NCBI RefSeq assembly: GCF_036240795.1
Contig: NZ_CP108454.1
Span: 2,666,001 to 2,730,000 of the forward strand
Direction: 5' to 3'
Origin: Streptomyces sp. NBC_01268
GTDB lineage: Bacteria; Actinomycetota; Actinomycetes; Streptomycetales; Streptomycetaceae
Length of the DNA stretch: 64,000 bases
Positions 32,764-41,085 of the stretch are shown here, in pieces. The position numbers and the translations under genes are program-made. Every line of letters begins with the position of its first letter. Position 1 is the stretch's first letter. The notes below the pieces were generated by a model. The model was not told the DNA's origin, searched no databases, and worked only from the letters and a program-made list of their open reading frames with translations.

Positions 32764-35307
32764 ATGACCACCGCGCCCATCCCCACCATCGTCCTGGTCG
32801 GCCACGGCATGGTCGGCCAGCGCTTCCTGGAGGCGCTCGCGGAGCGGGACGTCACCGCGCGGGCCCGGATCGTGGTGCTCTGCGAGGAGCCGCGCCCGGC
32901 CTACGACCGCGTGCAGCTGACCTCGTACTTCTCGGGGAAGACCCCGGACGACCTGTCGATGGTCGAGGCCGGCTTCATGGAGAAGCACGGCATCGAGCTC
33001 CACACCTCGCACGCCGCGGCGGCGATCGACCGGGACGCCCGCACGGTGACGACCACCGGCGGCCGGACCTTCGGCTACGACACCCTGGTCCTGGCCACCG
33101 GCTCGTACCCGTTCGTCCCGCCGGTGCCGGGCAAGGACGCCCGGGGCTGCTTCGTCTACCGCACCATCGAGGACCTGCTGGCGATCGAGGAGTACGCGAA
33201 GGGCGCCACGACCGGCGCGGTGGTGGGCGGCGGCCTGCTGGGCCTGGAGGCGGCGGGCGCCCTCAAGGGTCTGGGCCTCGACACGCACGTGGTGGAGTTC
33301 GCGCCCCGCCTGATGCCGGTGCAGGTCGACGAGGGCGGCGGCGCGGCCCTGCTGCGCACGATCGAGCGGATGGGCCTGACGGTCCACACCGGGACGGGCA
33401 CCCAGGAGGTCGTCACCGAGGACGGCGCCGTGACGGGCATGCGGCTCTCGGACGGCTCGGAACTGCGCACCGACCTGGTGGTGTTCTCGGCGGGCGTCCG
33501 CCCCCGCGACCAGCTGGCCCGCGAGAGCGGCCTCACCGTCGGCGAGCGCGGCGGCATCGCGGTGGACGAGCACTGCCGCACCTCCGACCCGCGGGTGTTC
33601 GCGATCGGCGAGTGCGCGCTCGCGTCGGACGGGCGGGTGTACGGGCTGGTGGCGCCGGGCTACGAGATGGCGCAGACGGTGGCGGCGGCGATCGCCGAGG
33701 AGAGCACGAAGGGCTTCACCGGCGCGGACCTGTCGACCAAGCTGAAGCTGCTGGGCGTGGACGTGGCGTCGTTCGGCGACGCCCACGGCGCCACGGAGGG
33801 CTGCCTCGACGTCGTCTACTCCGACTCGCGCTCCGGGGTCTACAAGAAGCTGGTCGTCGACGCCGAGGGCACGCTGCTCGGCGGCGTCCTGGTCGGCGAC
33901 GCCGATGCGTACGGCATGCTCCGCCCGCTCACCGGCACGAAGCCGCCGGTCTCGCCGGAGCAGCTGGTGCTCCCGGCGGGGGCGGGCGCCGGGGCGCAGG
34001 CGCTCGGCCCGTCCGCGTTGCCGGACGACGCGGTGATCTGCTCCTGCCACAACGTCACCAAGCACGCGATCTCCCAGTGCGCGACGCTGCCCGAGGTGAA
34101 GAAGTGCACCAAGGCCGGTACGGGCTGCGGCAGTTGCGTGAAGGTGATCGAGAAGCTGCTGCCGGCGCCCGCCGCGACGGGCCTGTGCGGCTGCTTCCCG
34201 TACACCCGCAGCGAGCTGTACGAGATCGCCCGCACCCTGCGGGTGACCTCCTTCGCCGGGCTCCTCGACTCGCACGGCCGGGAGGAGGCGAAGGGCGGGG
34301 AGGGCTGCGAGGTGTGCAAGCCGACGGTCGGCTCGATCCTGGCGAGCCTGGCCCCGGAGATCGGGGCGGACGGCTACATCCTGGACGGCGAGCAGGCCGC
34401 GCTCCAGGACACCAACGACCACTTCCTGGCCAACCTCCAGCGCAACGGCTCCTATTCGGTGGTCCCGCGCATCCCGGGCGGTGAGATCACCCCGGAGAAG
34501 CTGATCGTGATCGGTGAGGTCGCCCGCGACTTCGGCCTCTACACGAAGATCACCGGTGGCCAGCGCATCGACCTGTTCGGCGCCCGCGTCGAGCAGCTCC
34601 CCTCGATCTGGACCCGGCTGGTGGACGCGGGCTTCGAGTCGGGGCACGCGTACGGCAAGGCGCTGCGGACGGTGAAGTCCTGCGTGGGCCAGACCTGGTG
34701 CCGCTACGGCGTGCAGGACTCGGTGAGGACCGCCATCCTCCTCGAACTGCGCTACCGGGGCCTGCGCGCCCCGCACAAGCTGAAGTCGGCCGTCTCGGGC
34801 TGCGCCCGGGAGTGCGCGGAGGCCCAGTCGAAGGACTTCGGGGTGATCGCGACGGCCAACGGCTGGAACCTGTACGTGGGCGGCAACGGGGGCGCGACCC
34901 CGCGCCACGCGGACCTGCTGGCGCAGGACCTGTCGGACGCGGAGCTGTTCCGGCTGATCGACCGCTTCCTGATGTTCTACATCCGCACGGCCGACCGCCT
35001 GGAGCGCACCTCGGTGTGGCTGGAGCGCCTGGAGGGCGGCCTGGACCACCTGCGGGACGTGGTCGTGCACGACTCGCTGGGGCTGTGCGACGAGCTGGAG
35101 GCGCTGATGGCGGCGCACGTGGCCGGCTACCGCGACGAGTGGGCGGAGACCTTGGACGACCCGGAGCGGCTGCGGCGCTTCGTGTCGTTCGTGAACGCGC
35201 CGGAGGCGCCGGACCCGACCGTGCGGTTCGTGCCGGAGCGCGACCAGATCAAGCCGGACCTGCAGCTCCTGACCATCGGAACGCGCGAAGGGACCCTGAC
35301 CCGATGA
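32764..35307 (+). CDS. nirB: Nitrite reductase [NAD(P)H] large subunit
   Basis: 847 residues, full family length. FAD and NAD(P)H domains occupy about 1-400. A BFD-type [2Fe-2S] domain has Cys426, Cys428, Cys455 and Cys458 (CSCHN...GCGSC). The sulfite/nitrite reductase domain binds siroheme-[4Fe-4S] through Cys640, Cys646, Cys680 and Cys684 (CVGQTWC...CAREC). The cytoplasmic enzyme reduces nitrite to ammonium with six electrons from NADH. Start has GGAGG upstream, and the stop overlaps nirD (ATGA). Confidence 0.97.
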   Translation: MTTAPIPTIVLVGHGMVGQRFLEALAERDVTARARIVVLCEEPRPAYDRVQLTSYFSGKTPDDLSMVEAGFMEKHGIELHTSHAAAAIDRDARTVTTTGGRTFGYDTLVLATGSYPFVPPVPGKDARGCFVYRTIEDLLAIEEYAKGATTGAVVGGGLLGLEAAGALKGLGLDTHVVEFAPRLMPVQVDEGGGAALLRTIERMGLTVHTGTGTQEVVTEDGAVTGMRLSDGSELRTDLVVFSAGVRPRDQLARESGLTVGERGGIAVDEHCRTSDPRVFAIGECALASDGRVYGLVAPGYEMAQTVAAAIAEESTKGFTGADLSTKLKLLGVDVASFGDAHGATEGCLDVVYSDSRSGVYKKLVVDAEGTLLGGVLVGDADAYGMLRPLTGTKPPVSPEQLVLPAGAGAGAQALGPSALPDDAVICSCHNVTKHAISQCATLPEVKKCTKAGTGCGSCVKVIEKLLPAPAATGLCGCFPYTRSELYEIARTLRVTSFAGLLDSHGREEAKGGEGCEVCKPTVGSILASLAPEIGADGYILDGEQAALQDTNDHFLANLQRNGSYSVVPRIPGGEITPEKLIVIGEVARDFGLYTKITGGQRIDLFGARVEQLPSIWTRLVDAGFESGHAYGKALRTVKSCVGQTWCRYGVQDSVRTAILLELRYRGLRAPHKLKSAVSGCARECAEAQSKDFGVIATANGWNLYVGGNGGATPRHADLLAQDLSDAELFRLIDRFLMFYIRTADRLERTSVWLERLEGGLDHLRDVVVHDSLGLCDELEALMAAHVAGYRDEWAETLDDPERLRRFVSFVNAPEAPDPTVRFVPERDQIKPDLQLLTIGTREGTLTR

Positions 35308-35666
35308 TGCTCGAACTCTCCCACTCCGCCGACGCGTGGACGCCGGTCTGCGAGGAGCACCGGCTCACCCCCGGCCGGGGCGTGGCGGCCCTGCTGCCGG
35401 ACGGCCGGCAGGCCGCCGTCTTCAAGGACCGGTCGGGCCGGACGTACGCGATCGACAACCGCGACCCGTTCACGGGCGCGCAGGTGCTGTCGCGGGGCCT
35501 GACCGGCTCGGCGGCCGGGCGCCCCTTCGTGGCCTCGCCGCTGCTGAAGCAGCGCTTCGACCTGGAGACGGGCCGGTGCCTGGACGACGAGGAGGTGTCG
35601 GTGACGGTCTACCCGGTCCGGACGACCGGGCCCGCCGATCACCCGCACGAGCACCTGCTTGACTGA
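35304..35666 (+). CDS. nirD: Nitrite reductase small subunit
   Basis: 120 residues; ATG overlaps the nirB stop by 4 nt. It has the Rieske-like beta fold of NirD: AWTPVCEEHRLTPGRGVAALL, then YAIDNRDPFTGAQVLSRGL and PLLKQRFDLETGRCLDD. As in NirD, the Cys/His cluster ligands of true Rieske proteins are missing. Forms the enzyme complex with NirB. Last gene of the nir operon. Confidence 0.94.
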   Translation: MMLELSHSADAWTPVCEEHRLTPGRGVAALLPDGRQAAVFKDRSGRTYAIDNRDPFTGAQVLSRGLTGSAAGRPFVASPLLKQRFDLETGRCLDDEEVSVTVYPVRTTGPADHPHEHLLD

Positions 35667-35694
35667 TCGTTCCAGAAAGGCGTAGCGTCCTCGC

Positions 35695-36279
35695 ATGGCC
35701 AGAACGAAGGAATTCGACCCGGACGCGGCACTCCGCTCGGCCCTCGACCTGTTCTGGGAGCGGGGGTACGAGGCGACGAGCATGGCCGACCTGGTCGAGC
35801 ACCTCGGCATCGGCCGTGCGAGCCTCTACGCGACCTTCGGCAACAAGCACGAGCTGTACCTGAAGGCGATGGAGCGGTACGCGCAGACGCACGACCCGCT
35901 CCTGTTCGCGGAGCTGTCGGCGCCGGGGCCCGCCCTGCCCGCCGTCCGCGGCCTCGTCCGCCGCTTCGCCGCCGAGTCCGGCGCGGACGAGACCCGGCTG
36001 CGCGGCTGCCTGGTCACCAACTCGGCCGCCGAACTGGGCCCGCACGACGCCGGCGTGGCACGCCGCGTGGAGCGCAGCTGGGAGCAGCTGGAGACGCTGC
36101 TGCACGCGGCGCTCGCGCGGGCCGCCGCCCAGGGCGAGCTCCCGGCCGACCGGGACCCGCGAGCACTGGCGCGGATGCTGCTGGTGCTGCTGCAGGGCCT
36201 GCGGGTGGTCGGCAAGGCGTCGAGCGACCCGGGCCGGGTGCACGACGCGGCGGAACAGGCACTGACACTGCTCGACTGA
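35695..36279 (+). CDS. TetR-family transcriptional regulator
   Basis: 194 residues. The N-terminal HTH reads EFDPDAALRSALDLFWERGYEATSMADLVEHLGIGRASLYATFGNKHELY, the AcrR/YcdC-like type. The C-terminal ligand domain includes CLVTNSAAELGPHDAGVARRVERSW, common in the TetR_C group that regulates MFS pumps and reductases. It is followed by a terminator and then an MFS pump and an SDR enzyme, which it probably represses. Confidence 0.9.
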   Translation: MARTKEFDPDAALRSALDLFWERGYEATSMADLVEHLGIGRASLYATFGNKHELYLKAMERYAQTHDPLLFAELSAPGPALPAVRGLVRRFAAESGADETRLRGCLVTNSAAELGPHDAGVARRVERSWEQLETLLHAALARAAAQGELPADRDPRALARMLLVLLQGLRVVGKASSDPGRVHDAAEQALTLLD

Positions 36280-36294
36280 CGTCCACCGACGTCC

Positions 36295-36314
36295 GGGGCG
36301 CCGATCGGCGCCCC
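36295..36314 (+). terminator. Palindromic terminator after tetR
   Basis: GGGGCGCCGATCGGCGCCCC, a 20-bp perfect palindrome (8-bp stem, GATC loop) followed by TCTCTT, 15 nt after the stop. Confidence 0.75.
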
Positions 36315-36363
36315 TCTCTTCGGTCCTTATTCTGGAATGTACGGTCTATTACAGGGGGGGCTC

Positions 36364-37797
36364 ATGCCCAGCACGACCACGGCACGGGCCTCGACGGCTC
36401 CCGCCTCACCGGCACAGGCCTCACCGGCACCGTCACCGGCACCCGCGCACCGGCCGCGGCGGCCGCAGCGCTCCCCCCGCCCCGCCTTCGCCCTGCTCGG
36501 CACCGTCCAGGCCACCCTGATCTTCACCCTCGCCTCGCTCGCCGTGCCGCTCCCCCGGATCGGCGCCGAACTGCGCCTGGACCGGGCCGATCTCATCCTG
36601 CTCAGCGCCGCCTACGGGCTGACCTTCGCCGGGCTGCTGCTCTTCGGCGGCCGGCTCGCCGACCGCTACGGCGGGCGCCGGGCGCTGACCGCCGGGCTCC
36701 TCGTCTTCGGCGTCGCCTCCGCCCTCGCCCCGCTCACTCCCGGGTACGGCACGCTGCTCGCCGCCCGGTTCGCCCAGGGACTCGGCGCCGCGCTCGTCGC
36801 CCCCGCCGCGATGGGCGTGCTGCGCGCCCTGTACCCGGCGCCCGCCGCGTACGGCAGGGCCATGGCCACCTGGGGCGGCCTCGCCGTGCTCGGCGCGACC
36901 GCGGGCAACCTGCTCTCCGGGGTGATCTCGGCCGCCGCCTCCTGGCGCTGGACCTTCGCCGTCCCCGTCGCCGTGACCGCCGCCGCCCTGCTCCTGGGCC
37001 CGCGCCTGCTGCCGGACGCGGCACCGGACCAGGACCCCACCCGGCCCGCCCGGGGCCTCGACCTCCCCGGGGCGCTGCTCGCCACCACCGGGATCACGCT
37101 CGCCAGTTACGGACTCGTGCTCACCGACGCCCGCCCCTGGGGCTCGGCCGACGTCCTCGTCCCGCTGCTCGGCGGCCTGGCGCTGCTCGCGGGCTTCGCG
37201 CTCGTGGAGCGGCGGGCCGCCGATCCGCTGCTGCCGCCCGCGTTCCTGCGCGACCGGCGCCGGGGCCTGGGGCTCGCCGCCGTGGCGCTCACCGCCTCCG
37301 GCACCGCCGGGGTCTTCGTCCTGCTGTCGCTGGCGCTCCAGGAGGGCCGCGACTGGTCCGCCCTGCGCACCTCGGGCGCCTTCGTGCCGTTCGCCGTCGC
37401 GCTGCTGCTCGCGGGCCGGGCGGCCGGGCCGCTGATCCGGCGGTACGGGGCGGGGCGCGCGACCGGTGCCGGGCTCGGCACCGGGGCCGTGGGCCTCGGG
37501 CTGCTCGCGGCCACCGGCCTCGACCCGGCCGTGCCCTACGCGTACGGCCTGCTGCCCGGCCTGCTGCTGCTCCCGGTCGGCGCGGCGGTCTCCTTCGCGG
37601 GGGCGGCCGTGATCGCCACCGAGGGGGTGCCGGCCCGGGACGGCGGCCTCGCGGGCGGCGTCCTGAACACCGCGATGGAGCTGGGCCCCACCGTCGTCTT
37701 CGCCGCCGTGCTGACCCTCGGCACGGACGCCGCCTCCCTGGCGGCGACGGCCCTCGGCTTCGCGGCCCTGGCCGCGGCGGCCTCGCGCACCAGGTGA
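36364..37797 (+). CDS. MFS drug-efflux permease (DHA2-like)
   Basis: 477 residues, ATG at 36364 behind AGGGGGGG. About 14 hydrophobic helices. Loop motif GGRLADRYGGRRALTAG matches MFS motif A. The LAARFAQGLGAALVAPAAMG stretch matches the DHA2 family. The N-terminal tail is a Thr/Ala/Pro/Ser low-complexity run. Likely expelled substrate is an antibiotic or toxic organic; the upstream TetR presumably senses it. The stop codon lies in a 13-bp tandem repeat array shared with the spacer before the SDR gene. Confidence 0.9.
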   Translation: MPSTTTARASTAPASPAQASPAPSPAPAHRPRRPQRSPRPAFALLGTVQATLIFTLASLAVPLPRIGAELRLDRADLILLSAAYGLTFAGLLLFGGRLADRYGGRRALTAGLLVFGVASALAPLTPGYGTLLAARFAQGLGAALVAPAAMGVLRALYPAPAAYGRAMATWGGLAVLGATAGNLLSGVISAAASWRWTFAVPVAVTAAALLLGPRLLPDAAPDQDPTRPARGLDLPGALLATTGITLASYGLVLTDARPWGSADVLVPLLGGLALLAGFALVERRAADPLLPPAFLRDRRRGLGLAAVALTASGTAGVFVLLSLALQEGRDWSALRTSGAFVPFAVALLLAGRAAGPLIRRYGAGRATGAGLGTGAVGLGLLAATGLDPAVPYAYGLLPGLLLLPVGAAVSFAGAAVIATEGVPARDGGLAGGVLNTAMELGPTVVFAAVLTLGTDAASLAATALGFAALAAAASRTR

Positions 37798-37858
37798 ACG
37801 TCCTCGGTGCACGTCCGAAGTGAACGTCCGAAGTGAACGTCCGAAGTGAACGTCCTCA
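37794..37858. repeat. Five 13-bp tandem repeats between MFS and SDR genes
   Basis: Units at 37794, 37807, 37820, 37833 and 37846; consensus GTGAACGTCCGAA. Units 3 and 4 are identical; 1, 2 and 5 differ by one to three bases. The first contains the MFS stop codon. Because each unit carries GTG, several false starts for the SDR gene are created. Confidence 0.92.
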
Positions 37859-37886
37859 AATGCACCTTTCCACCAAGGAGTCGACC

Positions 37887-38663
37887 ATGACGTCCGCACC
37901 CTTCTCCGCACGCTTCTCCGGCCGCACCGTCCTCGTCACCGGCGGCGGCACCGGCCTCGGCCGGGCCATCGCGCTCGCCTTCGCCGCCGAGGGCGCGAAG
38001 GTCGCCGTCGCGGGCCGCAGCACCGCCACCCTGGACGAGACGGTGGCGCTGATCGAAGAGGCGGGCGGCACCTCCGCAGCCTTCGCCGCCGACGTGTCGG
38101 ACGCCGCGTCCATGCGGCGTCTGGTGGGCGCGACGGTCGAGGCCTTCGGCGGTCTCGACGCCGCCGTGAACAACGCGGGGGTCTTCCGCGGCGGTCACTC
38201 GGCCGCCGACTTCCCCTTGGAGGACTGGCACACGCTCCTCGACATCAACGTCACCGGCGTCCTGCACGCGCTCCAGGCGGAGGTCGCCCACATGCGCGCC
38301 CACGGCGGCGGGGCGATCGTCAACATCTCCTCGAACCTGGGCCCCCACGTGCGCATCCCGGGCGTCTTCGGCTACCAGGTCTCCAAGGCGGCGGTCTCCG
38401 CGCTCACCCGGGCCGCCGCGCTCGACCACGTCGCCGACGGCATCCGGATCAACGCGGTCAGCCCGGGTGCCTCGGAGTCCTCGATGTCGCTGCGGCCGGG
38501 CGAGACCGAGGCCGAGCGGGAGGTGCGGATGAAGGAGGAGTCGCCGCTGGGGCGGATCTCCTCGGCGGCGGAGGTGGCGGCGGCGGTGCTGCACCTGGCC
38601 TCCGACGCGGCCGGTTCGACGATCGGGGCGGACCTGGTCGTCGACGGCGGCGTCTCCGCCTGA
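37887..38663 (+). CDS. Short-chain dehydrogenase/reductase
   Basis: 258 residues, ATG at 37887 with AAGGAG 8 nt upstream. The NAD(P) motif is TGGGTGLGRA, with NNAGVF at about 91-96. The catalytic Ser lies in IVNISSNLG and YxxxK is YQVSK. The C-terminal IGADLVVDGGVSA is typical of classical SDRs. Arg following the second strand (VAGRS) favours NADP(H). Substrate unknown. Co-transcribed with the MFS pump, it may modify the pump's substrate. Confidence 0.92.
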   Translation: MTSAPFSARFSGRTVLVTGGGTGLGRAIALAFAAEGAKVAVAGRSTATLDETVALIEEAGGTSAAFAADVSDAASMRRLVGATVEAFGGLDAAVNNAGVFRGGHSAADFPLEDWHTLLDINVTGVLHALQAEVAHMRAHGGGAIVNISSNLGPHVRIPGVFGYQVSKAAVSALTRAAALDHVADGIRINAVSPGASESSMSLRPGETEAEREVRMKEESPLGRISSAAEVAAAVLHLASDAAGSTIGADLVVDGGVSA

Positions 38664-38717
38664 CACCGCCGCCGGGCCGGGGCCCGCCCGGACCACCTCC
38701 GGGCACCGCCTCGGTGC

Positions 38718-39128
38718 TCAGCCCTGGACGGCGGCCGGGTCCATCCAGAAGACCTCCCAGTGGTGCCCGTCGAGGTCGGTGAAGGAACGCCCGTACATGA
38801 AGCCGTGGTCCATCGGCTCCTTCGCCGCACCGCCCCCGGCGGCGAGGGCCGCGTCGGCCAGCTCGTCGACGGCCTCGCGGGAGTCACGGCTGAGGGTGAT
38901 CAGCACCTCGGTGTTCTTCGTCGCGTCGGAGATGTCCTTCCCCGGCGCGGTGAAGGTCCGGAACTTCTCCTCGGCGAGCAGCATGGCGAAGATCGTGTCG
39001 CTGATCACCAGACAGCCCGTCGTCTCGTCCGAGAACTGGGGGTTGAAGGAGAAGCCCAGCTTGTCCCAGAAGGCCTTGGTGGCGTCGAGGTCGCGGGCGG
39101 GCAGGTTCACGAAGATCATCTGAGCCAT
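38718..39128 (-). CDS. VOC-superfamily (glyoxalase/extradiol-dioxygenase fold) protein
   Basis: 136 residues. MIFVNLPARDLDATKAFWDKLGFSFNPQFSDE is the typical VOC start, with SFTDLDGHHWEVFWMDP at the end. Family members bind a metal and include glyoxalase I and antibiotic-resistance proteins. A typical metal ligand, Glu in HHWEVF, is visible; the others are uncertain. Start taken at 39128. A frame continuing upstream reads through 15-bp repeats (PYGTDPYGTDPYGTEE) and is unlikely to be translated. Confidence 0.88.
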   Translation of the reverse strand: MAQMIFVNLPARDLDATKAFWDKLGFSFNPQFSDETTGCLVISDTIFAMLLAEEKFRTFTAPGKDISDATKNTEVLITLSRDSREAVDELADAALAAGGGAAKEPMDHGFMYGRSFTDLDGHHWEVFWMDPAAVQG

Positions 39129-39145
39129 GGTGTCGTCTCTCTCTT

Positions 39146-39190
39146 CCGTTCCGTACGGGTCCGTTCCGTACGGGTCCGTTCCGTAGGGGT
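39146..39190. repeat. Three 15-bp tandem repeats upstream of the VOC gene
   Basis: CCGTTCCGTACGGGT at 39146-39160 and 39161-39175, and a one-base variant at 39176-39190. Each holds the small palindrome CCGTACGG. They sit 18-62 bp before the start, in the leader or promoter. Confidence 0.88.
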
Positions 39191-39261
39191 GCTTACGAGA
39201 GTGAAGACCGGGCGCGGCGACGAAACTCATCGCCGCGCCGAAGGTTCTTTCCGATCGTGCC

Positions 39262-40851
39262 TCAGACCGCGTTCTGGACGGAGGTCGTCGCCGTCCCGGA
39301 GTCCACGATCGCGGTCACGCCGGCGCCCCGTCCGGTCAGGTCGTTGCCGACCAGCCAGGTGTCGGTGGAGCCCGCCATGACGCCGATCGCGACGCTGGAG
39401 GCGCCACCGGTGAGGGCGCTCACGGTGTTGCCCTGGACGAAGGCGCCGGCCGCGTTCCCGCCGACGCGGACGGCGTAGGCGGCGGCGCCGGTGACGCGGT
39501 TGCCGCGGACGGTGATGCCGCTGACGCCGGCGCTGATGCCGTGGCCGGTCGTGGTGAGGACCGTGTTGTCGGCGACGAGGGTGCCGGTGGCGGCGGAGTC
39601 CACGCCGATGCCGTCGCCCTGGACGTCGGAGACGCTGTTGCCGACGACGATCGCGTTCGGGGAGTTCTGGACGTGGAGGGCCTGGCAGTTGCCGGTGGGG
39701 CTGGTGCGCAGGGTGGTGGTGACGGTGTTGCGGCTGATCGTCAGGCCGTCGGTCTGCGTGGCGTAGATCCCGGCCTCGCCCTTGACCGAGGTGATCGTGT
39801 TGCCGCTGAGGGTGACGGACCGGTGGCGGGCGCCGCCGGTGGGGACGGTGACGGAGATGCCGCCACCGCCCTCGATGCCGCTGAGGGTGTTGCCGGTGAC
39901 GGTGATGCCGCTGAGGGCGTTGCCCTGGGGCGAGTTGAGGTAGACGCCGTGGGAGGCGGTGCCGCGGATCGTGTTGTCGGCGATGACCGAGTCCTGCCAG
40001 TCGGCGACCCGAACGCCGTACGCACCGCTCTTCTCGACCGTGTTGCCGATGACCCGGATCCGCCGGTGGGCCACGCCCTTGGCCCCCCAGTGGTCCCCGC
40101 ACAGCGCGCCGAACGGCCCGGTCGTCGTCCCGGGGCGCAGGACGCAGCCGGTGATGAGGATGTCCTCGCAGGGCGTGGCGTCGTACGCGGGGGCGGGCAG
40201 GTTGCCCTCGGTGGCGCAGGTGATCTGGACGGCCTCCTTGGTGGTGAGGCTCGCCCCGTCGCCGGGGTGGTGCCCGTCGAAGACGCAGTTCACGACGGCC
40301 GCGTTCCGGACCGCGTTCAGCTCGATGGCGTGCGCGGAGGGGGTGTCGACGAAGGTGCAGTCCTTGACCAGGACGCCCTCGCAGTGGGCGAAGCCGATGG
40401 CGTCGCTCTGGGTGCTGAAGACGCCGCCGCGCATGTCCCAGGTGCCGCCGAGGACGGCGATCGAGCCCGCGCCCTGGTAGCCGTACACGGGCGTGACGGA
40501 GTCGAAGTTCTTCAGCAGACCGCCGTTGTTCCCGGTCCGCACGATGCGGGCCCCGTACGCGGAGACGGTGGTCCCGGCGCCGACGACGAGACCGGTCCCG
40601 ATCGGGTAGGTGCCCGGCGGTATCAGCAGGGTCGCCGGGCCCTGGACGGCCTTCAGGGCGGCGAGCGCGCTCTTGAACGCGGCCGTGTCGTCGGTGGTCC
40701 CGTCGCCCTTGGCCCCGTGGGCGGGGGCGGTGACGTCGACGACGGTCCCGCCGCCGGTCACCGCCGCGGCGGGTGTCGCGCCGAGGACGGCGGCGCCGCC
40801 CCACGCTCCGACGAATCCGCCCATGGCCAGCATCAGCGAACGACGTTCCAC
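39262..40851 (-). CDS. Secreted right-handed beta-helix protein (pectate-lyase-like fold)
   Basis: 529 residues, GTG start with GGGAG upstream. N-terminal export signal MERRSLMLAMGGFVGAWGGAAVLGATPAAA (RR, possibly Tat). The opening VVDVTAPAHGAKGDGTTDDTAAFKSALAAL is the pectate lyase superfamily domain. Many short parallel beta-helix turns follow (NTIRGT, GNTLSGI, NTVTTTL, GNSVSDV, DNTVLTTTG). Such proteins usually bind or cleave polysaccharides outside the cell; catalytic residues are not assignable. Divergent from the PhoX-like gene. Confidence 0.88.
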   Translation of the reverse strand: MERRSLMLAMGGFVGAWGGAAVLGATPAAAVTGGGTVVDVTAPAHGAKGDGTTDDTAAFKSALAALKAVQGPATLLIPPGTYPIGTGLVVGAGTTVSAYGARIVRTGNNGGLLKNFDSVTPVYGYQGAGSIAVLGGTWDMRGGVFSTQSDAIGFAHCEGVLVKDCTFVDTPSAHAIELNAVRNAAVVNCVFDGHHPGDGASLTTKEAVQITCATEGNLPAPAYDATPCEDILITGCVLRPGTTTGPFGALCGDHWGAKGVAHRRIRVIGNTVEKSGAYGVRVADWQDSVIADNTIRGTASHGVYLNSPQGNALSGITVTGNTLSGIEGGGGISVTVPTGGARHRSVTLSGNTITSVKGEAGIYATQTDGLTISRNTVTTTLRTSPTGNCQALHVQNSPNAIVVGNSVSDVQGDGIGVDSAATGTLVADNTVLTTTGHGISAGVSGITVRGNRVTGAAAYAVRVGGNAAGAFVQGNTVSALTGGASSVAIGVMAGSTDTWLVGNDLTGRGAGVTAIVDSGTATTSVQNAV

Positions 40852-40984
40852 GCTGGGCTCCCCCTTGTTTCGATGTTCGTGCCGACGGGTGTGTCGATCT
40901 TCGGAGGAGGAGGCTACGTCAGACCCCGGGCCCTTCCGCCGGAGGGGCTCCGCCGACAGCCCGCCGCTCCCCCGTCATCGCCCG

Positions 40985-40999
40985 TTGACGCCCAGTCAA
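40985..40999. promoter_or_regulatory. TTGAC-N5-GTCAA dyad between two divergent exported-protein genes
   Basis: TTGACGCCCAGTCAA offers a -35-like TTGAC on both strands in the 234-bp gap between the starts at 40851 and 41086. TAGGTT (41011-41016) is a poor -10 candidate for the plus strand. Tentative. Confidence 0.3.
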
Positions 41000-41085
41000 T
41001 TCCGCCCTCCTAGGTTCCGGAAGCGCGCGACCCCGTCGCCGACCGGTGCGACGGGGCGGTTCACACCTCGAATCAGGAGTGGGAC

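Larger units (their letters stand above)
35670..36337. promoter_or_regulatory. Shared octamer flanking the tetR gene: candidate operators
   Basis: TTCCAGAA at 35670-35677 lies 17 bp before the tetR start. Its reverse complement TTCTGGAA at 36330-36337 lies 26 bp before the MFS start. The pair may be operator halves for the TetR protein encoded between them. Only these two short sites, not the whole interval, are proposed. Confidence 0.35.

Noticed and set aside
39129..39230. N-terminal extension of the VOC protein (PYGTDPYGTDPYGTEE)
   Set aside because: It is translated from the 15-bp DNA repeats; the ATG at 39128 begins directly at the conserved VOC fold.
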